Source: Albugo candida
Lineage: Eukaryota; Oomycota; Peronosporomycetes; Albuginales; Albuginaceae
DNA: 64,000 bases
NCBI GenBank assembly: GCA_905220665.1
Contig: CAJNAR010000144.1
Location: 868,001-932,000 of the forward strand
Direction of reading: 5' to 3'
Positions 43,824 to 54,739 of this stretch are shown one piece after another. The notes beneath the pieces are model-generated. The model was not told the DNA's origin, did not search any database, and was given only the letters and a program-made list of their open reading frames with translations. How positions within the stretch are numbered: position 1 is the first letter of the stretch; each line of letters starts with the position of its first letter. The translations under genes were made by a program, and so were the position numbers.

Positions 43824-45705
43824 TCATGGATTCTCGGGGACCAATTTGTCGAAACAAAGCGCCAATGCGGACCGATACACACGTGATGGATGAGTAGCGA
43901 GCTTGTGCTTGGATCCCACCTGTAGCTTTTTCTCAATAAAGCTTGGACCGACAATCAGATTCCCTTCCAAGTCCAATGCGACTTCAGTCCCAATATGTTG
44001 ATACAAACCCCACTACAGTCAATTACTCATTCAAGCAATCTCAACGTTCAGATGGAAGAAATCAAACTTACAAATTTCGGGACTCCAGGCACAATGTCTC
44101 CGTCCATAACCACACGATAGCTGTTGGGTACGTGTCTGTTGTAATTTCTCACAAAGCTCGGATTGCCAACTCGTGGTCCTCCGAAATTGTACATCTCAAC
44201 AGCGATGTCAAAGCTTACACTGAAATCATACGCGGCCAATATGGCTAATGTGCCTCCCATGCTATGTCCAGTGACATAAGTAGAGACTCCAGGATGCTCA
44301 TCGAGTAATAATCGAACCACACGCTTGAGGTCCGAGCGTACCGTCATGTATGCTTGCCAAAATCCTATCGTCTCGCCTCAGAAAACCAAAACAGTAGGAC
44401 GACTTGCGAGCACATACCGCTGTGAACACGAGGTAGAGCCATATCGAAAAGTGGGATTTTGGAAAGTATTCGTTTGAGTCGTCTTCTACAGCCGTCATTC
44501 CGATTCGCTCTCTGTGATTTGATCCATAAGACTGTCTGATGAAAACGCAAATTACTTTTCCAATTCTGTCGACTGGAAGTCCCACGAAATGCCACTACCA
44601 AACGATTCTTTGTGGCATTATAAGCGATAAGGACGTGGGTGTCCATTACCGCATTTCGAAGTTGCGCGATCAACTCGAAGCCGTATGGCTCTAGATTGAT
44701 TTCTCCATACCCAGATTCTGATGGTTGACCAGGAGAATCGAAATACGCTTGCCAAGCGAGCTCCAACAGCCACAAAGCCGTCTCGATGCAAAATGAGTCG
44801 GGTCTTGTCATAGACGAAGAGCCAACTTGAGATTCTTCTCGGATCTTGATGGATGCAGTACGAGTCTTTGTACCGTTTGTTTGACAGCTTGGTGGAAGGT
44901 GAACGTATAAGAGGAGATACACGTAGATAGAGAGAAAGATAAATTGCCCCAACGATGATTGACCAACGTCAAGCTCCAGGAAGGTCTCGATGGCGTTTTG
45001 GAGAAAGGCCTCATACCCGATAAGATACCATACTTGCAAAAGACTCCAATAGCGAAAAGTGGTCATCACAAGAACATACGAGAGAATCAGGATAGATTCC
45101 AGAATCAGAAAGCGATATGAAAGCTGCTGGTACCGTGTCGACATGTAGGGAACTGATTTTAGATATGACGCTGTTTTCCAGCTCAATTGCACAGCCCAAA
45201 AGACCCAATAGAGGAGCATTGTGAGACGAATAAAACCCAACATGACGAATAAAGTCTTGTAGACAATTTCACAAGCTTGGAGTACTGTTGTCGAGGAATT
45301 TAGTCCAAATAGAGCCATACATAAGGTGATGATGAAGAGTGATATACCAAATGAGAACTTTTGTACCCTCATTCGTGATTGCAGATCGACTAACTGCAGC
45401 CAGCCAACATAGAAAAAGGACTCCGCAAACGCTTGGCAGCATGCCACTGATTGACGTAATCGAGGATTTGTAGAGTAGCCCGAGTCGATGATGAGAGAGA
45501 TTGGATTTTGCCAGAATAGGAGAACAACGCCGAGAAAAAGAGTCCATTTCTGAGCTGATAATAGTGCCCACCAACTGCCGCTGAATCGCAATACGCTTAT
45601 CAACCAGCATGGAAGTGCTATACTGGTAAATACTAAAAGAATGGCGCGCATGAGTAGTTCGCTGAATTCGAATGACGCTTTGCTGTTGATAGGAATGTGA
45701 GACAA
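43824..45705 (-). CDS. Multispan class-3 lipase (diacylglycerol-lipase-like)
   Basis: Exons 45705-44418, 44352-44072, 44012-43824; frame kept; 585 aa. The N-terminal half has about seven hydrophobic spans (for example AILLVFTSIALPCWLISVL, FLGVVLLFWQNPISLII, FIFLSIYVYLLLYVHL). The C-terminal half is a lipase_3 fold: LVVAFRGTSSRQNWKSNL, nucleophile elbow GHSMGG, YNFGGPRVGNPSF, the Asp in MDGDIVPGVP and a late His (HPSRVYRSAL). A membrane-embedded N-terminus before a class-3 lipase is the layout of sn-1 diacylglycerol lipases, though those have four spans. The start is 8 bp from the previous gene's stop on the same strand. Confidence 0.85.
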
Positions 45706-45713
45706 GAGTGATA

Positions 45714-46746
45714 TTATTGCGACACTATAGAGGCATTCCTACGGGTAAATAAGCTTGTAGATGACCCGGCTGCCAATGAGGTTCGGATATCTTCCATAAA
45801 AGCGTATTTGGATGAGATAAGACTGTTGTAGACCTGAAAACTATCAATACGAATAGGAGTGAGCTGTGGTACCGTTTATGCAAAAGTGCTTACAGAGTGC
45901 TGAGGAAGTTCGATGAGTTTTGCTTCTTCGCATCCGCTCTCCGGAAGGCAACTGATCCAAGCGGTTTGGTTGGATTCGAATGCAATTTGCTTCTTTATGG
46001 TCGCATTCTCATCGGACAACTCGTACAGACTCCATTCAAAGTCTAAAACGAAAGCATTTTTCAATCGAAGAAAGTCCGTGTGGGACAATCGAGTAGGTCT
46101 TGAAGCCAGCAGTTTGACTTGATCTGTTCGGATATTCAGACTGATACCACCTCCAAACCGGAGAACGTCGTGCAATTTGGCTGACCATACCGCGACATCT
46201 CGTTTCGTGTCAATACGAGTGCATGGAATCCCATTCTGATCGCTCCTCCACGCAAATGGTTCGCTGCAGAGATCGCCTGAAAATGCTGTCGTCTAAAGTA
46301 TAAGACGCCTATGAATGGAGTGATTGCACGCTTACATAGCACTAACGCACCTCTGAAAGGTATCCCTCGCTCTGTAGGTATGGTAATAGCAATGCAAAAG
46401 CGAATGCAACGTACGCAATCCATACGATCGTTGTGGCCAAAGTCGACGAAAGTGTTTCGAGTCGAATTTTCGGACGTATCGAATTATTGTCACACCTTTT
46501 AGTCAAAAGCCCATCTCTTTTATGCTCAGACGTATGTGAAATACGCTTTTGAATCTCAAAATTATCGCGATACAGTTCGGAAGAAGCGTATTCTGACGTC
46601 TGTGTAAGCGTTAAACGAAAGCTTTTCTCTGTTTCTTTCTCTGCAGCGAGAAGACCCGATGACATTTCATTATCTGACGAGTCTTCAAAGCGTGTATACG
46701 GTCTCGAATGTTGTTCTGCTAGCCAAAGCGTTCGCCACCAGCTCAT
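45714..46746 (-). CDS. Type II membrane protein of unknown function
   Basis: Exons 46746-46351, 46292-45894, 45833-45714; phase 0 at both junctions; 304 aa. About 110 residues of polar cytosolic N-terminus, one span (TTIVWIAYVAFAFALLLPYL), then a 170-residue luminal or external domain with paired Cys (GDLCSEPFAWRSD, IPCTRID, SCLPESGCEE) and NAT/NQT sequons. No family recognised. The exon 2 acceptor at 46293-46294 was chosen because the alternative 12 nt further in leads to an early stop. The gene ends 8 bp before the lipase start. Confidence 0.6.
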
Positions 46747-47205
46747 TTTCGTGGCATTAATGTGTTCAAATAGAACAGCTTTACAAACAATTTTTGTCCA
46801 GTTGGATGTAAAACCGGTCAACTATCGCATTTCTACGCAAAATAACACTACGTTTACAGCGCATTCACTCGACATTCTTCGTGTATATAAGCTAATGCCT
46901 TGGTGTGCGTCAAGTCATTGTGAAGATTAGCTCGATTTTGACGCTTTTGCAGCGATTTTCAAGTCGGGAATGAGATCAAGTAGCGCGCTTCATAGAGACG
47001 TAAGAATGATACTTCGATCGACTCATATACTCCAAATCTCCCAACAAATATATTGACATGAAAAGTGCTTCAGGCTGTAATGTGAGCCTTTCCGACCTCC
47101 GCGACTCATTTGAAACCTCGCAATACCGACTTTGATTCTCTATAGCCGCGTTGATGTCGAATGTATCCTTAAATAAGCGCAATCGACTGTGAAAAGACAC
47201 GAAGG
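46747..47205. other. 459-bp divergent intergenic region
   Basis: Lies between the type II membrane protein (minus) and the TPLATE-like gene (plus). Only short frames; no RNA or repeat recognised. Confidence 0.4.
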
Positions 47206-50200
47206 ATGCAAGACAGCAATGCACACAATGATGTGCTTTCAAACTCTAAAAAAATTCTTCCCAAAGCGCAAAAGCTCTTATTGCTCGCTTCCGTTCGCAA
47301 CGACTCACTCACACTGAGAGAGTATCGCAATGTCTTAGCGGTACGCCACCGCTTTTCAATTGCCATATTCTTCTCACTTTTGATCGCAGGAATGCCTTCA
47401 ACCTGAGGCGTCCGCAAACCTTAAAGCTATCGGCTTCCAATTAGCGCATCAGAGCCCAACCTGTTCGACCAGCGCTACTTGGAACATAGTAATGGAGGCG
47501 TTGATCACCGAACTTGCGTCTTCCGAAGATACCTCCGTCCTAAAACACGCGATTCCCCTTTTCGATATCCTTCCCGTAATCGCTCTGATTGAATTCGTAA
47601 TGGCGAGCGAGAAAGAACCGATGAATAAATTCCGAAATGTACTTTTGCACGCGGATCCACATATTCACTGTCTCGCAATCGCTGTATTGACACGATTATC
47701 GATCAGAATAGCGTGCAGCCTTGCTGATGAGATCCTCCAAAGCTTCCCATTCGAATCTCACGAAGCGCGAATTATCTGCCAGCAGGATATCAATCTGATC
47801 CTCATCGATATCCATAAGCTCATATTCCAAGATCTCTTCGCTTCGAATAATTCCGTTCGATCGGAAGCTTTTACGGCAATGTCAAATCTCTTTTCTCAAA
47901 GTGCTCTTTTTCAGCAATCTTTTCCAAAAGAGACGAAATCCTCATCAAGCTATCGTGCAGAGGCACTGGCATTGAATGATTTGGTGTGTCTGGTTCTCAG
48001 AGAAGCGTGTCCTGCCATCTGCAGTCTCGTAAGAAGCGCAGATACATTGCCTGACGAGAGGAAAGCTGACGGAATGTATTGGCTTGCGATGGTGTTGGGC
48101 TTCCTCATGGACCGCACAGGGGCCCGTTGTCCCGGCATTAGCGTTCCATACCTCACGGTGGATTACGATAATGACGTCGAGGTCTCTCAGATGGAAGGCG
48201 CTGAGGAAGAACTCGCTCAACCATCGACCCAGCGTCTTCGTATGGATCAATTCGCACACGATTTTCTCTCTGTAAAGCTTTATTCGATCCTCAGATATGC
48301 GTCATTGCTTCAAGCCAGTGTCATCTGTCGTGCCAGTTTCCACCTTTTGCTTCACCCGCTGCTTGAATTCTCCCGATTCCAAATGGCTCGTCCCCTTTTG
48401 AATCATCTCATTACCCAATGTCATCATCAAGAAACCATCAAAGCGAAAGAAGAAATGGCAAAAATGCTCTTCCACACATTTCTATGGCTTTCAGCTTCCG
48501 ACTGCGTACAAGCTTTTCCACAGACTTTGGACGCCTTACTACTTGTTGATAGAGAAAGGTACCAGATCGCTCTCATCAATCAATAAGGCTTGTATCGTGA
48601 GTATCGTGCTGCTACTTGTAGAGAGGAGTCTTATTTCGTACCGCTTTTGATCCATGGAATCGTCTTGAGAGCGATCTGTCAGAGTGAACTTGTGCTGCTA
48701 AAGCTTCTGTATGGATTGGACCTATTTCAGAGATTTTGCAGTGAGAATACCACAAAAGCTATTTCTCTGTCGGCAACATGTGCACTTGACCAATTATTGC
48801 AGGCTCATATCACGATCCCAGCCGCTCTGAGGAAGCGAGGCCTTGCTGAGGATTCCAAAGCTCTCGAAAACATTCCAGCTTCTCAGATTCTAGTGCTTGA
48901 GTCCTTTTTTCGACTGTTGTATCCATTCCCTGAGTCAAAATCATTCGACATCCACCACCTCCAAAATGGCTTCATGGCGCTTCTTATGGATCATTTTTGC
49001 CATATCTTATCGGGTACACAAAGCCCATTCCAAGAATCGCTTCAATTGATGGCTAATCTGCTTGATGCAAACGCGTATCCGCATATTTCATCTCAAAAAG
49101 CTCGATTACAACTGGTGAGTCTCGCCATTCGAATGATCCCCCAATTTCAAACAATTTCGGCTCCTTTGCTTCTCACATATCTTGAGCATGAATTTGGCCT
49201 GCTTCAGACTGCTTTTGACGCGAACGAGCCAGCTATTGACTTTTTCAATAAGCCAAATAGAAAGAATCCGTTCTTCGACACTGAAGATCACCTCGAAATC
49301 GTATCGTCGATGGTAACGTGCATAAAGCTTCTGACAATGATTCAGCCATCTATGCGTATGCAAACCACAAAGATCTCGACACAAATAGCTTCCATTATGG
49401 CCAGCAAGCGTGAAGAGCACATGTGCGTTGAAAACCTCGAGTGATCTCTTAGGCTGAATTCGGTCTGATAGGTTCCTCACACAAATCGAATCACAGGTGC
49501 AGCCATCAGTGCATGCTACAAGCCCGTACCTTCACGATTGGTTTCTTCACTGTGGTTCCTCGTCAATTTTCAATCTGGCTCCTCTCTTTGCATGCGATCC
49601 TTTCAGCTCAGATCGAGCACTTGCATGGGAGCAAGACTCAGTGGTTGTTAGCGGTAGTAATGATCCTCTGAGTATCGCAGTCTCCTATCGACATGCTGAT
49701 CCAAGCCAGCGAAATCGTATCACGCTTATTGTGTCGGCTTGCAATTGTACCAATTTTGAGATGAGTGACGTTGAGCTCTTCATTCGGTACAGCGCGAATG
49801 TGTCGTATGAATCCAAATGCAATGATCTCGTGCTTACTATTCGACCCCACGCATATGGAGCAGCATTGTTACCGAATGGAACCATCAGAATTGAACGAAA
49901 CTTCCATGTGCATCAATTCAGTCGGCCCACATTCGGATTCCAGCTTGTGTTCAAGGAAGACTCAACGACCGATCAGGAGAGTATCGCTGTAGTAGAAAGA
50001 ATAAAGCTGGCTGCGTGTGATCCATTCATAGTTGGCTTTGATGCTTTTTTAAGGCTGAAAGATGAAGTGGCAGCGCCATCGGCATCAGTCTTCCGTGTCA
50101 TGTGGCAAGGGTGCGTCCATTGTCGGTTGATTCGATTTCTTTGCTCATGAAAATTGAATTGTAGCGCGGACGATCGATGTGCGTTTTCTGTTGTTTCCAC

Positions 50201-50699
50201 AGCCTTAGAATCGACATCATCGCTCTCGTTTGCTCAGACGCTGATCAACGACTGTAAGGCTTGTGTGCACATCCTTCCCGATCTCTTGATCGACTCGGCT
50301 TCTCATATTCACGTACTTTTTCTTCATCTGTTTTCCTTTGTCTTTAGACGTAATCGTTGTGTGTAGATCGCATACATTGCTCAAACGCAATGGAAATCAC
50401 GTATTCTTGGATCCCTTGTGCTGACAGCACGAAAGAATGCGACGAAAAATAGCGTTATAGAATGGATTGGGTCACTCGAAGTTCGTAGCTCTAAATCGGT
50501 GATTTTCGAGCTACAGAGTGCTCCTGAAGCCTGCCTGCGAATTTTCGTATCGAATCATGTACGACTGGACCAACCGCAGGCTCACGCAGCCGAACCGTTT
50601 GAGACACTTGTGCATGAGAATGTGCTCAAATCGAGACCACAGCCTCACAAAAAGGTCGACGAGGAAATGCTAGAGGACATGTCGACTGCTGTGCCGTAG
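47206..50699 (+). CDS. TPLATE/TSPOON-like adaptin-type large subunit (TSET complex)
   Basis: Exons 47206-47340, 47390-48558, 48622-49422, 49472-50110, 50165-50312, 50367-50699; frame kept; 1074 aa against about 1180 for plant TPLATE. TSET is an ancient clathrin-adaptor-related endocytic coat. The N-terminal two thirds are alpha-solenoid. The early block NLKAIGFQLAHQS and the ATWNIVMEALITEL helix resemble the TPLATE opening. An appendage-like beta region follows (ITLIVSACNCTNFEMSDVEL, GTIRIERNFHVHQF), and the end (WKSRILGSLVLTARKN, FELQSAPEACLRIFVSNHV) fits adaptin-like tails. The TAA at 48584 lies inside the 63-nt third intron. Family call is from pattern recognition; a coatomer-related subunit is the alternative. 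Confidence 0.65.
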
Positions 50700-50761
50700 G
50701 TCAAAGCATTGAAATCCCGGAAAGTGAAGCAATAGTATATGGAAATTGTACTTTGACTGCA

Positions 50762-52307
50762 TTAAGAACTGATCACACTTTCCTGTTCCTCTTTCACTGC
50801 AGCGTTCTCGCTATCGTCAGTCCCTTCTTGTTCCATGTCTGCGAGCGCTGGCTCTTCAAAAAGCGTATCACGCAAGCTCTGTTCTATCTTCTTTGCAATA
50901 TCTTCATGTAATTCCAAAAAGGCTTTGGCTTTTGCTCGGCCTTGACCCATGGGAGCTATTCAGTGCGCTCACCTCAGGTTTGTGAAATGGTTGAAAGCAA
51001 GAGAACCTTACCTTCATTTTCGACAAGAGAGTACCAGGCTCCCGACCGATTTATTAATCCGTGTTGTGTCCCCAAATCCAGCTACAAAGTATGCCTCAGA
51101 CTCTCAGATCTCAATATATACGCTGACATCTCACCAATTCTGACATTCGATCGATTCCTTTACCGTAAATCATATCAAAACGAGCAATTTTGAATGGTGA
51201 AGCGAGCTTGTTTTTGGCAACCTTGACTACCGTCTCATTCCCAATGATAGCATCCCCTTGCTTTATTTGTGTCTGACGGCGAATATCCAGTCGAACAGAG
51301 GCGTAATATCGCAAGGCTGTGCCACCGGATGTGACTTCCGGCGAGCCAAAAATGACGCCAACTTTTTGACGTATCTGATTGAGGAAAATAAGAGTACAAT
51401 GTGATTTCGATAAGGAGCCGGTGAGTTTACGAAGAGCCTGACTCATAAGTCTCGCTTGCAATGCGATTTGTTGGTCACCCATTTCTCCTTCTAATTCTGC
51501 ACGTGGAACTAGTGCAGCAACACTGTCCAACACGACCAAATCCACTGCACCAGAGCGTATTAATGTATCTGTAATTTCAAGTGCTTGTTCACCAGAGTCA
51601 GGTTGTGACACATACAAATCTTCAATATTGACGCCTAATGCTTTGGCGTAATGTGCGTCAATTGCATGTTCGGCATCGATGAAAGCGCAGACGGCTTCAT
51701 CCTACAGCATTTGATCAATCATATGGAAAAACGCTGTGAGCGGAAAAATCGTGTAACCTTTTTTTGAGCCTGAGCGATGCAGCTGAGCGCTAACGTAGTC
51801 TTCCCAGAGCTTTCGGGGCCATAAATTTCAATGATTCGCCTGTAATGACGCGAACAGCGTCGGACATTAAGATTATAATTTCTCTCTTTCAGACGCACCC
51901 TCTCGGCAGACCGCCGATGCCGAGCGCATAATCGAGAGTCAAGGATCCCGTTGAGATCGTCTCAACTCTTTCAGCGATTTTCCTACATTTTATATGATGA
52001 GCGCCTTCCCATCCAAAAACGTCTGAATTGCTTACGCGGAGCCCAATTGCATGACAGAACCTTTTCCAAAACTGCTTTCAATTTGCCGTATTGCCATTGC
52101 CAACGCACTCTTTTTGTCTATTGCAAAGAGTGAAAGCCGATGGACTACTGAGTTGTGCATTTCATTGATAGAAAACCTGCATACTCTCTGTTTGCCAGAG
52201 TCTTTTTGAATCGTATTTGTAGACTTTGACTGCACAATGATGGTCGATGATTCCCATGAAGGCGTTCTGGTCTCATACTGCGCATTACAAACGTTGAATA
52301 GCGGCAT
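50762..52307 (-). CDS. RECA: Bacterial-type RecA recombinase, probably mitochondrial
   Basis: Exons 52307-52036, 51982-51899, 51839-51758, 51701-51135, 51081-51012, 50955-50762; frame kept; 422 aa. RecA signatures: [32 protein letters not shown], Walker [81 protein letters not shown] and [11 protein letters not shown]. The N-terminal 65-70 residues precede the bacterial core and are likely an organelle-targeting extension; an internal Met ([12 protein letters not shown]) would give a more typical mitochondrial presequence. The acidic C-terminal tail is RecA-like. Six exons show it is nuclear, not contamination. Confidence 0.93.
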
Positions 52308-52344
52308 AAACACACTCGCCGCACGGCTCGGTGACTGCGCGTCA

Positions 52345-53235
52345 TCATTGGTGGAAGGTATGAGAACATTTGCAATATGCGGTAAGTCCTATTTGCTCAC
52401 GTGCGTTTCGCATCAGTTCTTGAATCGTGATCTCTTTCCACACGAAATTCGTAGCTGTGTGAAGGTTTTGTGCTCTGATCCTCTCTGGATAGACTCTCTC
52501 TGAATTGAACGATTGTGACCCCATTGCGATGCTCACAATGTAGCGCTCGTTCAATTTATTTGAGTGATACTGCCATTCCTTGCAGATTCTTCCCTCCAAT
52601 CGCATCCTCCAACCTATCTTATGGTCGTTTTCATTGATCTCACAGTGCTTGAATTCGCATTTTTGTAGCTCCAATTTCATGCCGACTCCGACAGCTTTTA
52701 TATACGCTTCCTTCAACGACCATAACTCATATAAACGTCGAGTTGATTCCGTCTGATTAGTAGCTTCCATGATATAAGCCCACTCAGAGTCTGTGAAACG
52801 ATTCTTGAAGGAATGATATAAGCCGATCTTCCCTGCCGAATTTAAGATCTGAGGACGTTGCAGATCCACAATGTCGACACCGACAAGATCGACATCATCC
52901 GATACAATAACTACTAATGTGCCGTCATGTGAGACGTTATAATTCCACTCAGAGGGAACATTGTATTGCTTCATTGTGGCCCTGGACAAGTGAGGTTTCT
53001 GGCCGTGCGAACGTGAAATCTCAATGTCTTGATACGGTATGTTTAATTGCAAGTGAATGAGTGTGCGCTGTAGTAAACGACTCAAAAGTGCCAATAACGC
53101 ATGCTTCTCGTTAAGGAAGCGAGAAACTTGCAATTGTTCGTGAGATGGTAACATTAGGAGCAATTTCTGTTTTTCTGCACATGTGCCTGTGCTCAAAAGT
53201 GGCTGTATATCGACAAACCATGCAAGTGGAGCCAT
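52345..53235 (-). CDS. Sfp/AASDHPPT-type 4'-phosphopantetheinyl transferase
   Basis: Intronless, 296 aa. Transfers the phosphopantetheine arm of CoA to Ser of acyl carrier proteins and similar carriers. Motifs: WNYNVSHDGTLVVI, Mg-binding LVGVDIVDL, and WSLKEAYIKAVGVGMKLEL, the diagnostic KEA loop. The start is ATG 53235. The frame is open further upstream, but that stretch is the complement of a tRNA gene, not protein. The stop is 38 bp from the RecA start on the same strand. Confidence 0.92.
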   Translation of the reverse strand: MAPLAWFVDIQPLLSTGTCAEKQKLLLMLPSHEQLQVSRFLNEKHALLALLSRLLQRTLIHLQLNIPYQDIEISRSHGQKPHLSRATMKQYNVPSEWNYNVSHDGTLVVIVSDDVDLVGVDIVDLQRPQILNSAGKIGLYHSFKNRFTDSEWAYIMEATNQTESTRRLYELWSLKEAYIKAVGVGMKLELQKCEFKHCEINENDHKIGWRMRLEGRICKEWQYHSNKLNERYIVSIAMGSQSFNSERVYPERIRAQNLHTATNFVWKEITIQELMRNAREQIGLTAYCKCSHTFHQ

Positions 53236-53267
53236 TGAGTCGAAGCGTGATATAGTGGAACGAAAAG

Positions 53268-53340
53268 AGTCCTCGACGGGACTCGAACCCGCAATCTCCC
53301 GCTTCGTAGGCGGACGCCTTATCCATTGGGCCACGAAGAC
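53268..53340 (-). tRNA. tRNA-Arg (ACG)
   Basis: On the minus strand the sequence folds as a cloverleaf. The acceptor arm GTCTTCG pairs with CGAGGAC. There is a D arm with AATGGATAA loop and an anticodon stem TCCGC/GCGGG closing loop CTACGAA with anticodon ACG. The T arm is GCGGG-TTCGAGT-CCCGT. B-box GGTTCGAGTC is present. No intron. It lies 33 bp upstream of the phosphopantetheinyl transferase ATG, in the same orientation. Confidence 0.93.
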
Positions 53341-53369
53341 TTGCTATGTTGAGGGCAGGCTAGAACCTG

Positions 53370-53990
53370 TTAATTAGCTGAACAAAGTACATCGACACAC
53401 AGTATGGATTCAAATGCATACTTGGTGAAGAGTTTGGGCTCGAAATCGTCCACTTGGTACGCACGATAGTGTTTATACCACAACGAGGTAGCGGTGAATC
53501 TGTTGATTATGTTGTGCTTACCTTCCTTCCAAATATTTAGATCGCAATCCGTAAACCCGAGTTTAATCGTAGCGTACTGTGGTCTCTCAACACAAAAGCT
53601 GTCTTGCAACTCACAAGTGAAAGGATCGGGTTCTTGCATACGTATGTGACGATATTGGCATCGAAACATTTCTTTATCACCCTACGTTTCTCTTTCTTCC
53701 CAATGCGATATGTTGACTCGTTGCTCGTAGAATCACACCAAATGTGTTGATGCTCTTGATGTCCGTTGAGGACTATGCCGTACTTTGGCAATACAAATGG
53801 TGGTGTCCGCTGCCACGGTAATTTTCTCAAACTTGTCCTGAATATATTCTCGTTGTGGCTGATCTGGGTCATATGGGTGAAATGTCGTCAGCCTTACTTT
53901 ATAGCTGGGGTAAAACTTGGCAGCATAGTCGAAGAGGACATTGACTATTTCTCCATATTCGACAATGGATGCTGCTCATAGCAAAGCGCA
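53370..53990 (-). pseudogene. Decayed gene of unknown family
   Basis: Reading the minus strand, protein-like sequence shifts frame at least twice. A stretch with KFEKITVAADTTICIAK ends in a TGA after ASTHLV near 53740. Protein-like text then resumes in another frame (KKCFDANIVTY) and shifts again near 53640 into MQEPDPFTCELQDSFCVERP and FTATSLWYKHYRAYQVDDF, ending at a stop at 53370. Composition and continuity across the shifts suggest one former gene. I do not recognise the family. Confidence 0.4.
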
Positions 53991-54739
53991 CCTTACACAC
54001 ATATGATTGAGCATTGTTGTTGTTGCTGTGCATTTAGAACTCATACTGATGTCATAGCTAAAATACAGCTAATCACGCTTCAAGCAGCCCCAGCGGTCCG
54101 CACATAACTGTACCATTTTCCGATCGTAACAGGGATTCGATTTAGATCACGAGCACGGAGTTGCACTGTATATCACGAATGGCCCTGTGCAGTTCGGCGT
54201 TATTCTTTGATAGGACTTCATATCAAACTACCAGTCCTTTGTCAATTTAATAGAGCCTATGCGCCCAAAGTTCAATGAAGGGATCTTTACACACAATACA
54301 AGATGTAAGGTTCCAGCAACATTTCTTCCGTATGAAGCTCCGCTTTGATCTCGAGTCTTGAGTCTTGAAAGTAATGCGCCCCTTAAGAAAGAAATGCTGT
54401 GTGCTGATAGAATTCTGTCTAAAATCGTATCTAATGTCTGAGTTGAAAAAAGACCTGACCGTCCATGTTTGCGTTATTCCCCTCCTAACCTGTCCAGATA
54501 CAGCCAATTCGGTAGATGAAGCTATATGTTATCATTTGGGATGGAAGAGCGCTCGCTGTATTCCGAATGAACTGACAGTACATGTAGCGGTACGAGCTTG
54601 AAATCAACTCATCAAGTTCCTACAATTACTAGAGAATAAAGTACAACAGCTATACAGCAGGCGTATTCTTGTGCACTCTGTTGCAACGCATGTATCACCC
54701 ATGAGATATTTTCTTGGGCTGCACCACAAAACGATCTTT
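53991..54739. other. 750-bp region with no supported gene
   Basis: Frames here are short, overlap on both strands and show no splice-consistent chain. The decayed gene to the left may extend into it. Nothing else recognised. Confidence 0.4.

Noticed and set aside
53236..53334. N-terminal extension of the phosphopantetheinyl transferase frame
   Set aside because: The extra 33 codons are the reverse complement of tRNA-Arg, and the frame opens without an ATG.
54365..54601. 78-codon plus-strand frame
   Set aside because: Isolated, no features, and flanked by non-coding sequence.
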